64,000 nt of DNA from Ruminiclostridium cellobioparum DSM 1351 = ATCC 15832 (GTDB lineage Bacteria; Bacillota; Clostridia; Acetivibrionales; DSM-1351). The DNA lies in contig NZ_KK211294.1 of the NCBI RefSeq assembly GCF_000621505.1, positions 76,804 to 140,803 on the forward strand. The letters are read 5' to 3'. The notes under the pieces were generated by a model that saw only the letters and a program-made list of their open reading frames with translations, searched no databases and had not been told where the DNA came from. Below, one piece after another: positions 1-9,022 of this stretch; positions within the stretch are counted from its first letter, which is position 1; the number at the start of each line of letters is the position of its first letter. Made by a program: the position numbers and the translations under genes.

Positions 1-14
1 TACAAGACTTTTTT

Positions 15-90
15 TGGCAGGGGAGACAGGACTTGAACCCGCAGCCGACGGTTTTGGAGACCGCTACTCTACCAATTGCGCTACTCCCCT
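15..90 (-). tRNA. tRNA-Trp (anticodon CCA)
   Basis: Read on the minus strand the segment folds as a cloverleaf. The acceptor stem AGGGGAG pairs with CTCCCCT, followed by discriminator G and an encoded CCA. The anticodon stem GCGGT/ACCGT closes the loop CTCCAAA, giving anticodon CCA, which decodes UGG (Trp). The T arm reads GCGGGTTCAAGTCCTGT. In many Clostridia this tRNA lies just before secE-nusG; here those genes would lie beyond the left edge, so that is not testable. Confidence 0.96.
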
Positions 91-399
91 AAGACGAATA
101 TTAGTATACAATACAGTTTGCAGTCTTGTCAATGAAAAACTGATATTTAGACCAAGAATTTTGCGTGTGAAGATAAGGATAGCTATTTTCCATTTTTCGA
201 CCGTATTATTTCCGGGTTTTTTAATAATATTGCTCCTTTACTTGAAAAAAGGTATTATTAAAAGTAGAATATTAAGTAACATTTTTAAGCAGTAAATTTT
301 AAAGCAACACATTTTAAAATAATACATTTTGAACTCAAGTTATATAATTTTAAGGCACACTTGATTGACCGATTGTAAAATACAGATAATGAGGCAGCT

Positions 400-1140
400 A
401 TGAAATTCAGAGACAATTTCTTTATTTTATTTATAATCTTCATATGGTTGGGTGCTTTGGCTACTATTCAGATAAGAAGCACTGTGGACATGCAGCGTCA
501 AAATGCCGAGACCCTGGATCTGGGCAAGCTGAAGGACCAGCTTGATTCAAAAATCAAGCTTGGGGAATCCTATAAGGCCCAGATAACAAAATTGGAAAAT
601 GACAAGGAGGTTTTTATCAAGGCCTCTTCAACCAATGCGGCAAATGCCCAGTCCAAAATGGAACTTGACTATTTAAGACTGATATGCGGGCTGACGGATA
701 TTACAGGGGACGGAGTCATTATTACCCTCAATGATGCTGAGGGACCTGACGTAGTTGATGCTGATTCGGTTATGGACTATATTATCCACGATTCCGACAT
801 ACTGAATGTGGTGAATCAGCTCAGAATCGGCGGAGCGCAGGCTATTTCCATCAATAATGAGAGGATCATTTCCACAAGTGAGCAGGTGTGTGCCGGTCCT
901 ACCATAAAGGTCAACAGCAACCGCTATGCGGTTCCATATGAAATAAAAGCCATCGGTGATCCTCATGAACTGTACGCGACCTTGACCGGCAGCGGTTTGA
1001 TCGATGAAATGACCACCCTTGGCAAAAGGGTCACCATAACTCAGAAGGAAGGCATTGAAATACCTAAATTTTCAAATGATATCAGCGGTTTGATTTCCAA
1101 GTTGGAGGTAGTTAATAATGAAAGCAAAAAGAGTAAGTAG
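400..1140 (+). CDS. DUF881 family protein, first of a tandem pair
   Basis: This 246-residue protein has one N-terminal membrane segment (about residues 7-24), a charged region of coiled-coil character (about 30-90) and a C-terminal alpha/beta domain with the DUF881 signature: GLTDITGDGV near the middle, then a GGAQAISINNERI-type stretch. The family resembles Bacillus YlxW/YlxX, membrane-anchored proteins often found near division genes; their biochemical role is not known. The ATG follows a weak GAGGCAG site. The stop overlaps the start of a second DUF881 gene by 23 bases, so the two are translationally coupled and probably function together, perhaps as a membrane-anchored complex (inference). 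Confidence 0.85.
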   Translation: MKFRDNFFILFIIFIWLGALATIQIRSTVDMQRQNAETLDLGKLKDQLDSKIKLGESYKAQITKLENDKEVFIKASSTNAANAQSKMELDYLRLICGLTDITGDGVIITLNDAEGPDVVDADSVMDYIIHDSDILNVVNQLRIGGAQAISINNERIISTSEQVCAGPTIKVNSNRYAVPYEIKAIGDPHELYATLTGSGLIDEMTTLGKRVTITQKEGIEIPKFSNDISGLISKLEVVNNESKKSK

Positions 1141-1819
1141 AAATATATCCATAGCCTTGATATGCGTTATTTTGGGCCTGGCCTTGTCCTGGCAGTTCCA
1201 GAGCATCAGGAGCAATGCAAAGGTTATGAATCTGGAAAGCCAGAAAAAAGATGATCTGGTTGTTAAAATACTCAATGAACAGAAAAATAATGAGAATCTG
1301 AGGGCAAAGCTTAACGAACTGCAGGTTCAGCTTAACAAATTCGAAAGCGCAAGAGGTAATTCCGACGAAAACCTGAAGCTTTTGACCGATGAAATACAGA
1401 AGCTGAAAACAGTGGCAGGCCTGACCGATGTTAAAGGCAGGGGTGTAACTGTGACTTTTGCAAAGGAAGATTCACTTAATGTGGAGGATGACGATCTTTT
1501 GTTCGTGCTGAACGAGCTCAGGGCCACAGATGCCCAGGCGCTGGCAATTAATGACCAGAGAATAATCGACACTACCGAGGTGAGGGTCGCCGGAGGTTAT
1601 ATAATGGTAAACGGCCGGCATGTTACACCGCCATATGTGATAAAAGCCATTGTAGACCCTGACAATGCAGTGAATGCACTGAATATGATCGGCGGAGCCC
1701 TGGAAAAAATAAAGCTCTTCATAGATGTACATGTTGAAAAGTCTGATAACATTGAGATTCCGAAAATAAGTGAGGAATTGATAAGGACAGATAAGTTAAA
1801 GCCGGTGGAAAAGGATTGA
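1118..1819 (+). CDS. DUF881 family protein, second of a tandem pair
   Basis: The protein has 233 residues with the same plan as its upstream neighbour: a membrane anchor at about residues 8-25, a charged coiled-coil stretch (about 30-95) and a DUF881 domain carrying GLTDVKGRGV and DAQALAINDQRI. It starts inside the previous gene at an ATG preceded by GGAGGT seven bases upstream, which fixes the start. Tandem DUF881 genes are usual in Firmicutes. A strong Rho-independent terminator follows 77 bases after the stop and ends the unit. No enzymatic motif is visible; a structural role at the envelope is the best guess. Confidence 0.85.
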   Translation: MKAKRVSRNISIALICVILGLALSWQFQSIRSNAKVMNLESQKKDDLVVKILNEQKNNENLRAKLNELQVQLNKFESARGNSDENLKLLTDEIQKLKTVAGLTDVKGRGVTVTFAKEDSLNVEDDDLLFVLNELRATDAQALAINDQRIIDTTEVRVAGGYIMVNGRHVTPPYVIKAIVDPDNAVNALNMIGGALEKIKLFIDVHVEKSDNIEIPKISEELIRTDKLKPVEKD

Positions 1820-1895
1820 CCCAGGGCCCCGGCCTTGTTTTAAAACAAATTGTATAATACAAAATCATCAGCTTTACCACAAATGACAAGGCAGT

Positions 1896-1938
1896 CTTGC
1901 AGTATGTTAAAACATCATACTGCAAGGCTCTTTTTTTG
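1896..1938 (+). terminator. Rho-independent terminator after the DUF881 pair
   Basis: A perfect 11-bp stem, CTTGCAGTATG (1896-1906) with CATACTGCAAG (1916-1926), encloses a 9-nt loop. It is followed by GCTC and a run of seven T. Confidence 0.9.
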
Positions 1939-1990
1939 TTCTCAAATCAATATAAAGTTTATATAAATAAATATAAATAACTTTTATCAT

Positions 1991-2040
1991 AACGAGGCCA
2001 TAGATGTCTGTGCTGTCCTACAGGACTCTTTTTCCTCGTT
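1991..2040 (+). repeat. Inverted repeat upstream of the deacetylase gene
   Basis: AACGAGG (1991-1997) is complementary to CCTCGTT (2034-2040), and a smaller hairpin GTCC-TACA-GGAC lies inside. It sits in the untranslated region about 90 bases before the start of the deacetylase. It could be an operator or a leader structure; there is no T-run suited to termination. Confidence 0.4.
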
Positions 2041-2129
2041 AGATGCGCCTAAGTAAGAAAATTCTTTTAAAATTTTCAATTAATCTTATGCGTTGTAATG
2101 TATCAATTACGTCGATGGGGGTAGTTAAA

Positions 2130-3056
2130 TTGAGGATTAGAAAAGTAATTACCATATTTATTATACTGGTCATTTTTGCCCTGCTGTTTGATAACTTTAT
2201 AGTGCGCCATAACAGGGCAGACCTGAATTCCAGACTCTCGGACCTGGGCGGGGTTTATAGTGCCAGCAGCAGGAATGTCGACTATTCCAACGAGCTGACA
2301 GGCAGAGTTATAGATGAGGTAGACTCTGCTGCGGGGGAGGAATCTGCACAGCAGGGTGTTTATTCCTATGAGCAGAAAAGATGCTGGGGGATCAGCCGCC
2401 AGCCTGACGGCCAGACTCCCAGGGCAGACCCTGGGGCAGGTGATGTGCTGAAAAAATACGGCGGCAAATATTTGGGAGATGTAACAAAAAATATTATCTA
2501 TCTCACCTTTGATGAGGGCTACGAGAATGGTTACACCCCCAAAATACTCGATACTCTAAGGGACAACAATGTAAAGGCCGCATTTTTTATTACAGGCCCC
2601 TACCTTAACGAACATCAGGACTTGGTGCGGAGAATGGTTGAGGAAGGCCATACGGTGGGGAACCATACCATTCATCACCCGAGCCTCCCCGAAAAGGATG
2701 ATTCACAGATAGAAGAGGAAGTTCTGGGGCTTGAGAGGGCTTTCAACGAAAAGTTCGGTGCAAAAATGAAATTCCTCAGACCCCCAAAAGGCGAGTACAG
2801 TGAACGAAGCTTGAACATCACATATAAACTGGGCTATTGCAACCTTTTCTGGAGCTTTGCGTATGATGACTGGCACAGGGACAAAATACGCGGTCCCGAG
2901 TATGCATACAAAAAAGTTATGAGCAACCTGCATAATGGAGAAGTAATGCTTTTGCACGCAGTATCCAAAGATAATGCGGATGCCCTGGATATGATAATAA
3001 AAGGAGTCCGGGCAAGCGGATACGAATTCGGAAATGTGGAAGAACTTGCAAACTAG
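2130..3056 (+). CDS. pdaA: PdaA-like polysaccharide deacetylase (sporulation cortex)
   Basis: The 308-residue protein has an N-terminal membrane or signal segment (about residues 4-22) and a C-terminal NodB deacetylase domain. Visible motifs are TFDEG (motif 1, with Glu where classical NodB proteins have Asp, as in PdaA), HTIHH (metal-binding His pair in motif 2), RPPKGEY (motif 3) and a terminal LLHAV (motif 5). PdaA-type enzymes de-N-acetylate muramic acid and so form muramic-delta-lactam of the spore cortex. The chosen start is a TTG seven bases after GGGGGTAG; upstream ATGs at 2043 and 2115 lack a good site. The short gap to yqfC suggests read-through into the sporulation genes. Confidence 0.85.
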   Translation: MRIRKVITIFIILVIFALLFDNFIVRHNRADLNSRLSDLGGVYSASSRNVDYSNELTGRVIDEVDSAAGEESAQQGVYSYEQKRCWGISRQPDGQTPRADPGAGDVLKKYGGKYLGDVTKNIIYLTFDEGYENGYTPKILDTLRDNNVKAAFFITGPYLNEHQDLVRRMVEEGHTVGNHTIHHPSLPEKDDSQIEEEVLGLERAFNEKFGAKMKFLRPPKGEYSERSLNITYKLGYCNLFWSFAYDDWHRDKIRGPEYAYKKVMSNLHNGEVMLLHAVSKDNADALDMIIKGVRASGYEFGNVEELAN

Positions 3057-3084
3057 TTCTACTGTGAAGAGAGGCAGGAATCCG

Positions 3085-3426
3085 ATGAAGAGTAAGGCTT
3101 TGGAGAAAGGAAAGGCTGTCAGGAAAGCTGGGGCTGCCAAAAAGGAGCAGGAAAAGAAGAAACCCGGACTTAAGGAAAAGGTTGCTGAAATCCTTGAACT
3201 CCCTAAAGAAATAGTCTTGAATATGCCCAAGCTGACCATGCTGGGGAATGGGGATCTCATTGTTGAAAACTACAAAGGCATTGTAGAGTATGATGAAGGG
3301 ATTATAAGACTCAATACAACCTCGGGAATCATTAAGGTAACAGGCACTAATATTTACATAAAGGAAATCACACTCGAAAACATAATGATTTTTGGTGAAA
3401 TTCAATCTCTGGAATTTATGAAATAG
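3085..3426 (+). CDS. yqfC: Sporulation protein YqfC
   Basis: A 113-residue protein whose last 90 residues match the YabP/YqfC family: an ELPKEIVLNMP segment, GNGDLIVENYKG, and a terminal EITLENIMIFGEI-type strand pattern. The first 25 residues are a Lys/Ala-rich extension. The start is an ATG after AGAGGCAGG; a longer reading frame exists but overlaps the deacetylase. YqfC genes belong to the mother-cell sporulation programme and nearly always precede yqfD, as here. The molecular function is unknown. Confidence 0.9.
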   Translation: MKSKALEKGKAVRKAGAAKKEQEKKKPGLKEKVAEILELPKEIVLNMPKLTMLGNGDLIVENYKGIVEYDEGIIRLNTTSGIIKVTGTNIYIKEITLENIMIFGEIQSLEFMK

Positions 3427-3544
3427 ATTATCGGATGATTGAATTTGAGCAAATGAAGAATATCTTGGGCATATGAAAAAACGCAGGTGCTCTTTATCAC
3501 TGTTTGCTTGCGTGCATGTACCGGGTACGCAGATAGGAGATTAG

Positions 3545-4744
3545 ATGTTGATTTGGAGATTATGGAATTATATCAAGGGATATGTTATTATTATAGTTGA
3601 AGGTTACTTTTTGGAAAAGTTTATAAACATATGTACCCATAGAAACATCCGTCTTTGGAATGTCAAGTGGCAAAAGAACAGCAGGGTGTCAATGAAACTC
3701 AGTATAGATGATTTCAGGGAGCTGAGACCTGTTGTAAAGAAGACCAGGTGCAAGGTGCATATTGTCAAGCGAAAAGGTATCCCGTTTATTTTAAACAGGT
3801 ATAAAAGCCGTAAGGCCTTTGTGATAGGTTCCGGTATTTGTATTATTGCTTTTTTTCTGATATCCTCCTTTATCTGGGATATATCAGTTGCCGGAAACAG
3901 TAATGTTTCTACCGAATTTATACTGGAAAGGTTAAGGGAGAACGGCGTAAGGACAGGTGCCTTGAAATTCAGGATCAATACGGATGATGTTGTGGAAAAT
4001 ATGATGCTTCAAATAAATGACCTGGCCAGAATCAGTGTTTCACTAAAAGGAACCAGGATTTATGTGGAAGTCACCGAAAGAACAAAGCCGCCTGAATTGA
4101 TAAATAAGGAAATTCCCTGTGATATCATAGCATCCAGGGACGGAGTGGTTTATTCGATAGTTGCCAAGGAGGGACTTGAAACAGTAAAGATTGGAGATAC
4201 TGTTACAAAAGGTCAGCAGTTGATTACAGGCAGGGTGCTCAATGTTAAAAATCCTGAAGCACCTCCATTGATGGTGCATTCCATGGGAAGCGTAAAGGCA
4301 AGGACCTGGTATGAAGCAACTGCAAAAATTGAGCAAAATCTCGTAACGGCTAAAAGAACGGGCTTGAAAAAAGAAATGTATTCGATAGTTTTTTTTACAA
4401 AAAAAATCAAATTATTTCACACTCAAATTCCATATAATAATTCAGAGCATGTGGAATTGAAAAAAAAGCTGTCGCTTGGAGCCAACTTTGCTTTACCTTT
4501 TGAACTGATCACTGATCAGTATTACGAGTATGAATTGGAACAGAACAAGGTTGATATGGCAACGGCAAAAAAAATTGCTTCTGAGAAGGCGGTAGAATTG
4601 GCACAGAAGCAGATACCCTCTCACGCAGAGGTGTTGAAGAAGAATATTACTGAAGTTGAGGACGGCGATGGAAGCAAATCAGTCAGAGCATTGATAGAAT
4701 GCATTGAAGACATCGGAATTACACAGGAGATTGGAGGAATGTGA
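3545..4744 (+). CDS. yqfD: Sporulation protein YqfD
   Basis: The 399-residue protein matches the usual YqfD length. It begins with an RLWNYIKGYV-type amphipathic segment, has a single membrane segment at about residues 94-112 and then a large extracytoplasmic domain whose early part resembles a POTRA-like fold (GNSNVSTEFILERL). The ATG follows AGGAGAT six bases upstream. YqfD is a mother-cell sporulation protein that sits between yqfC and phoH in most endospore formers; the order is kept here. It overlaps nothing, and phoH starts 3 bases after its stop. Confidence 0.92.
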   Translation: MLIWRLWNYIKGYVIIIVEGYFLEKFINICTHRNIRLWNVKWQKNSRVSMKLSIDDFRELRPVVKKTRCKVHIVKRKGIPFILNRYKSRKAFVIGSGICIIAFFLISSFIWDISVAGNSNVSTEFILERLRENGVRTGALKFRINTDDVVENMMLQINDLARISVSLKGTRIYVEVTERTKPPELINKEIPCDIIASRDGVVYSIVAKEGLETVKIGDTVTKGQQLITGRVLNVKNPEAPPLMVHSMGSVKARTWYEATAKIEQNLVTAKRTGLKKEMYSIVFFTKKIKLFHTQIPYNNSEHVELKKKLSLGANFALPFELITDQYYEYELEQNKVDMATAKKIASEKAVELAQKQIPSHAEVLKKNITEVEDGDGSKSVRALIECIEDIGITQEIGGM

Positions 4745-4747
4745 TAC

Positions 4748-5725
4748 TTGACAGAAATAGTGGAAAAGAGTATTGATTTTTACAGTATTGAGTATGCAAT
4801 GAATATTTTCGGAAATTATGATGAAAATATCAAAATTATAGAGGACGCCTTAGAGGTGAAGGTACTGACAAGAGGGACTTCGATCACTATTAGCGGTGAG
4901 GAGGAAAACGTACAAAAGGCCGAAGTAATAGTAATAAAGCTTCTGGAAATTGCAAAGCAGGGACAATCCATAACCAGGCAAAATGTTCAATACCTGGTTG
5001 GGCTCACCCTTGAGAAGCAGATAGAGAAAGCTGATGAAATTATACAGGACTATGTGTGTCTGACAGCCAAAGGGAAGCAGATCAAGTATAAGACCCATGG
5101 ACAGAAGCTTTATTTCAACGCCATCAAGAAGAATGATATAGTTTTTGGAATAGGTCCTGCCGGCACGGGTAAGACCTTCCTGGCAGTTGCAATGGCGGTT
5201 ACGGCTTTCAGAAACAAGGAGGTCGACAGGATAATCCTTACAAGGCCGGCAGTGGAGGCCGGTGAAAAGCTGGGTTTTCTGCCAGGGGATCTGCAAAACA
5301 AGGTCGACCCGTATCTGAGACCTTTATATGACGGTTTGTATGAAATAATGGGTGCTGATCTCTATATGAAATACCTGGAAAGAGGTATGATAGAGATAGC
5401 TCCCCTGGCCTATATGAGGGGAAGAACTCTTGACAATTCCTTCATCATCCTTGACGAGGCCCAGAACACAACTCCCGAGCAAATGAAGATGTTCCTTACC
5501 AGAATAGGCTTCAACTCAAAGGCGGTTATAACCGGGGATATCACCCAGATAGATTTGCCGGGGGAAAAGAGATCGGGCCTCAAGGAAGTGACAAATATTT
5601 TAAAGGATATCAATGGTATAGAGTTTGTTTACCTCACAGAAAAAGACGTTGTCAGGCACGAACTGGTACAGAAAATCATAGTTGCTTATGACAAATACGA
5701 TAAAAAGAACAGTGTAAAGCAGTAG
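4748..5725 (+). CDS. phoH: PhoH family ATPase (PhoL type)
   Basis: The 325-residue cytoplasmic protein has an N-terminal KH-like region (about 1-115) and a PhoH P-loop domain: Walker A GPAGTGKT, an ILTRPAVEAGEKLGFLPG segment typical of the family, Walker B FIILDEAQN, and a sensor region ITGDITQIDLP. PhoH-like ATPases are helicase-related and, with YbeY, are linked to RNA metabolism. Translation starts at a TTG ten bases after GGAGGA of the yqfD end. Its position between yqfD and pgpH is the standard one. Confidence 0.93.
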   Translation: MTEIVEKSIDFYSIEYAMNIFGNYDENIKIIEDALEVKVLTRGTSITISGEEENVQKAEVIVIKLLEIAKQGQSITRQNVQYLVGLTLEKQIEKADEIIQDYVCLTAKGKQIKYKTHGQKLYFNAIKKNDIVFGIGPAGTGKTFLAVAMAVTAFRNKEVDRIILTRPAVEAGEKLGFLPGDLQNKVDPYLRPLYDGLYEIMGADLYMKYLERGMIEIAPLAYMRGRTLDNSFIILDEAQNTTPEQMKMFLTRIGFNSKAVITGDITQIDLPGEKRSGLKEVTNILKDINGIEFVYLTEKDVVRHELVQKIIVAYDKYDKKNSVKQ

Positions 5726-5741
5726 TTTAGGGGATTTGCCA

Positions 5742-8021
5742 ATGAAAAAAAACAAGAAGAATACCAGCAAACTGAACAAGCTTGCCAGGAATAACAATGT
5801 ACAAAGGATGTTCCTGGTATTGATTACTGTTTTAATTGCTTTTATCATAATTGAAACAGGTGCCCAGCCCACCAAATACAAATTGAGTGTCGGTGACGTA
5901 TCCAGATATGACATTCCCGCACCGAGAGACATTGTAAATGAGGTTTTGACCGAACAGAACAGGCTGGCTGCTATGGAAAATGTCGAACCCGTCACAAAGG
6001 AAGATACCAAAGCCTTTGTGGAGGTAATCTATAAAAAGGACGACTTTTTCAAGGCAGTGGCCGGGTCAAGATCAAGTGTTGAGAAATATTTAAAGGATAT
6101 GGGTATATCATCCAGGGATGAAAACTATGCCCAATATCTGAAGGATGCCCAGAATATTGCAATCAACAGTTTGTCGGGACAGGTGAAAAAACAGGGTATA
6201 ATCCTGTCGCAGGACCAGATAAGCTACCTTGTTACAAAGGCCACAGACAGCGAAATGGAAATTTTCGAGGAGCTGACCAGGCGTCTGATTTCCGAATCCA
6301 TGGCCGAAGAGGTTACCGAAAGCAATCTTGCAATACATTTACATAGGTTGCAGAACAGTTACCAGAGTGAGCAGGGTATAAGCCAGGAATTGAAGAATAT
6401 AGGGGAACATCTGGTCAGGAGCATTTTAAAGCCAAACAGGATTGTGGATGCTGATGCTACCGCAAAGAAGAAGGAAGAAGCCTACAACGACAATGCAAAC
6501 ATTGTAAAGATAAAAAAAGAGTCCAGGATAATAAGCTTTGGAGATATAGTTACCGACGATAAGCTGAAACTGCTGGAAGATCTCAATCTGCTTGAGAAAA
6601 ACGGAAAATATGATTACCTGTTCTCAGCGGGTATCCTGTTTGTAATTTTATTCCTTACAACGCTGACAGCCCTGTTCCTGAGGAAATATAACAAGGACAT
6701 ATACAACAGACGGAAGGATATACTGTTGATTTGTCTGATAATAACAATAATTCTGGTGCTTGCAAGGTATTTGTTTACATTTTACGATGGTCTTGTAATA
6801 CCTATATTTATGGGGACCATGCTGGTAGCAACTCTTTTGAATATTGAAACCGCCGTGGTGATAAACTGTATTCTGACCATCGGCATTTCAGTAATGTCCA
6901 AGGGGAATTTGAAATTTCTGTATTTGGGCCTTATTTGCGGTGTCATATCGGCATTTATGGTCTCAAAGGCCAATCAGCGCAGCAGGATGTCCATGAATGG
7001 AGTATTGCTCGGCCTTATAAATACTGTTTTTATTGTTTGTCTGGACTTTATTTATAAGAGTGATTCCAAGACCATACTGATCGACAGTGCGGTAGTATTT
7101 CTGAACGGTTTTGTGTCAATGATTCTTACCATTGGCTTCCTGCCGTTTCTGGAGAGCGCCTTTAATATAGTCACCCCATTGAAGCTTCTGGAGTTGTCAA
7201 ATCCCAATCATCCGCTGCTGAAAAAGCTTTTGATCGAAGCTCCGGGGACCTATCACCACAGCCTGATGGTAGGGAATCTTGCAGAGATTGCCGCCGAGGA
7301 TCTGGGTGCCAATGCGCTTCTGGCGAGAACAGGTGCGTATTTCCATGATGTCGGCAAGCTTAAAAGGCCTGACTTTTTCAAGGAAAATCAGTTGACCGAA
7401 AACCCCCATGACAGGATGACTCCAAACCTGAGTACCCTTGTCATTACGTCCCATACCAAGGATGGCCTTGACATAGCAGCCAAATATAAACTCCCCCAGT
7501 CAATACTTGATATAATCAAGCAGCATCACGGGACTACACTGGTTGCCTATTTTTATCATAAGGCTTTGAAGGGAGAGGGCGAGGCCGAAATCAAGCAGGA
7601 GGACTACAGATATGACGGACCAAAGCCTCAGACAAGGGAAGCAGCAGTGGTAATGCTGGCCGATTCGGTTGAGGCTGCCGTGAGATCCATGAATGATAAA
7701 ACAGAAGCCAAAATTGAAGCTCTGATCAGAAAAATTATAAAGGATAAGCTGGACGACGGTCAGCTTGACAATTGTCAGCTTACATTAAATGACCTCGATA
7801 AAATAGCAAATTCTTTCATGAGGGTATTGAGCGGATATTTCCACGCAAGGGAGCAGTATCCTGAAATAAAGGATGCCCTGATGGGAGCGAATAATGTGAA
7901 TACCAAAGAGATTAATGAGTTATCCGAAGCCGCCGGGACAGATGCCGTTGGGAGACCGGCAGGAGCTGACGGGGAAAACCGCGGAAAAGGAGAGGCAAGG
8001 GTTGATAATAATAGAAAATGA
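5742..8021 (+). CDS. pgpH: PgpH-type membrane HD phosphodiesterase (YqfF, c-di-AMP)
   Basis: A 759-residue protein with an N-terminal membrane segment (about 23-40), an extracellular 7TMR-HDED domain (about 45-285), seven membrane segments (about 295-475) and a cytoplasmic HD domain (about 490-700). The HD domain shows HHSLMVGNLAE, ARTGAYFHDVGKL, ITSHTKDG and IKQHHG, giving the paired metal-binding His and Asp residues. The family hydrolyses cyclic di-AMP. The ATG at 5742 is preferred over a TTG two codons earlier because of spacing to AGGGGAT. The tail after about residue 715 is Gly/Ala/Asp-rich and overlaps ybeY by 20 bases. Confidence 0.92.
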   Translation: MKKNKKNTSKLNKLARNNNVQRMFLVLITVLIAFIIIETGAQPTKYKLSVGDVSRYDIPAPRDIVNEVLTEQNRLAAMENVEPVTKEDTKAFVEVIYKKDDFFKAVAGSRSSVEKYLKDMGISSRDENYAQYLKDAQNIAINSLSGQVKKQGIILSQDQISYLVTKATDSEMEIFEELTRRLISESMAEEVTESNLAIHLHRLQNSYQSEQGISQELKNIGEHLVRSILKPNRIVDADATAKKKEEAYNDNANIVKIKKESRIISFGDIVTDDKLKLLEDLNLLEKNGKYDYLFSAGILFVILFLTTLTALFLRKYNKDIYNRRKDILLICLIITIILVLARYLFTFYDGLVIPIFMGTMLVATLLNIETAVVINCILTIGISVMSKGNLKFLYLGLICGVISAFMVSKANQRSRMSMNGVLLGLINTVFIVCLDFIYKSDSKTILIDSAVVFLNGFVSMILTIGFLPFLESAFNIVTPLKLLELSNPNHPLLKKLLIEAPGTYHHSLMVGNLAEIAAEDLGANALLARTGAYFHDVGKLKRPDFFKENQLTENPHDRMTPNLSTLVITSHTKDGLDIAAKYKLPQSILDIIKQHHGTTLVAYFYHKALKGEGEAEIKQEDYRYDGPKPQTREAAVVMLADSVEAAVRSMNDKTEAKIEALIRKIIKDKLDDGQLDNCQLTLNDLDKIANSFMRVLSGYFHAREQYPEIKDALMGANNVNTKEINELSEAAGTDAVGRPAGADGENRGKGEARVDNNRK

Positions 8022-8493
8022 ACAGGACAGGATTTCAATATCCGGAAATATAAATGAGTTGATAGAGCGCACCATAGACCTCTGTATGAAAGCTGAAAAG
8101 CTGGAAAAGGCTTATGAGGTAAGCGTGTTAATAGTGGACGACGAGGAAATAAGGAAAATAAACAGGGAACACAGGGATATTGACAAAGCTACCGATGTGC
8201 TTTCGTTTCCTATGGCGGAATTTGAAAACGGTGAACTCATCTCGGATGAGGGGGACTACGATCCCGAATCCGAAGAGCTGATGCTGGGGGACATAATCAT
8301 ATCTGCCGAGACTGCAAAAAGGCAGGCCCATGAGTACGGACACAGTTTCGAAAGAGAAATTGCCTTTTTGACGGCACATTCCTGCTTCCATTTGCTGGGC
8401 TATGACCACATGGAAGCGGAGGAGGAAAAAATAATGCTTGGCAAGCAGGAAAAAATCCTGCGGCAAATGGGTTTAAACAGGCACAGTATTTAG
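8002..8493 (+). CDS. ybeY: Endoribonuclease YbeY (rRNA maturation factor)
   Basis: This 163-residue protein carries the invariant zinc motif H-x3-H-x5-H: His126, His130 and His136 in AHSCFHLLGYDHM. TDVLSFPM lies near residue 65 and LGDIIIS near 96, both family hallmarks. YbeY acts in 16S rRNA 3'-end processing and ribosome quality control. I chose a TTG at 8002 because GGAGAGGCAAGG lies just upstream; this puts the start inside the pgpH end. Order phoH-pgpH-ybeY-dgkA is conserved in Firmicutes. Confidence 0.93.
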   Translation: MIIIENEQDRISISGNINELIERTIDLCMKAEKLEKAYEVSVLIVDDEEIRKINREHRDIDKATDVLSFPMAEFENGELISDEGDYDPESEELMLGDIIISAETAKRQAHEYGHSFEREIAFLTAHSCFHLLGYDHMEAEEEKIMLGKQEKILRQMGLNRHSI

Positions 8494-8521
8494 CTGCATT
8501 TATGCAGATGTGGAGACATAT

Positions 8522-8905
8522 ATGAAAAACAGAAATCTTTACGAGAGCTTTAAGACGGCTTCTCAGGGTATATGGTATACCCTTGTAAAAGAGAGGAATA
8601 TGAAGATTCATTTTGCCGCTGCTGCCGGTGTTATTCTTCTTTCGCTCTGGCTTGGCGCAAGCAGGCTTGAATTGACCGTACTTTGCCTTACAATAGCTAT
8701 GGTTATTTGTTTTGAACTCATAAATACAGCAATGGAGGTCATGGTTGATATCATTGTTGACGTATATCATCCCAAAGCCAAAATAATAAAGGACGTGTCG
8801 GCAGGAGCCGTCCTTGTATCCGCATTCTTCAGTGTTGCCATTGGCTGGATCATTCTGGGAGATAAGCTTATAAACAGGTTGATTATTTTATTGAAATATT
8901 TTTAA
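8522..8905 (+). CDS. dgkA: Diacylglycerol/undecaprenol kinase DgkA
   Basis: A 127-residue integral membrane protein with three hydrophobic segments and the family signature CFELINTAMEVMVD (E-x3-NTA-x-E), which forms the ATP and metal site. In Gram-positive bacteria this family phosphorylates undecaprenol, recycling the lipid carrier of wall synthesis. The ATG at 8522 follows TGGAG. In most relatives the next genes are cdd, era and recO. Here about 17 kb of sugar-acid genes separates dgkA from cdd, an unusual break. Confidence 0.92.
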   Translation: MKNRNLYESFKTASQGIWYTLVKERNMKIHFAAAAGVILLSLWLGASRLELTVLCLTIAMVICFELINTAMEVMVDIIVDVYHPKAKIIKDVSAGAVLVSAFFSVAIGWIILGDKLINRLIILLKYF

Positions 8906-8911
8906 ATCCAA

Positions 8912-8940
8912 TTGACAAAGATAATGTCAGGTGATAGTAT
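8912..8940 (+). promoter_or_regulatory. Sigma-A promoter of the gntR gene
   Basis: TTGACA (8912-8917) and TAGTAT (8935-8940) are separated by exactly 17 bases. The predicted transcription start, around 8947-8950, abuts the operator at 8951. Confidence 0.75.
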
Positions 8941-8950
8941 GAATATAAAG

Positions 8951-8972
8951 AGTGGTAATACCACCTTACCAA
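8951..8972 (+). promoter_or_regulatory. GntR-family operator, copy 1 (autoregulatory)
   Basis: The core TGGTAATACCA is a perfect palindrome of the TGGT-N3-ACCA type used by FadR-subfamily GntR repressors; it is followed by CCTTACCAA. The same 22-bp sequence recurs at 9825-9846. It lies ten bases after the -10 box of the gntR promoter, so binding should block initiation and make gntR autoregulated. Confidence 0.75.
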
Positions 8973-9022
8973 GTTAGTTTGGTGGCTTGCAAATTTTTAA
9001 TATTACAAAAGGAGTCTTGGTT

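Noticed and set aside
14-295. 93-codon plus-strand frame across the left end
   Set aside because: It runs through the minus-strand tRNA-Trp and then AT-rich spacer, has no ribosome binding site and no recognisable domain.
2703-3405. Overlapping minus-strand frames across the deacetylase and yqfC genes
   Set aside because: They are antisense to well-supported genes and have no recognisable features.
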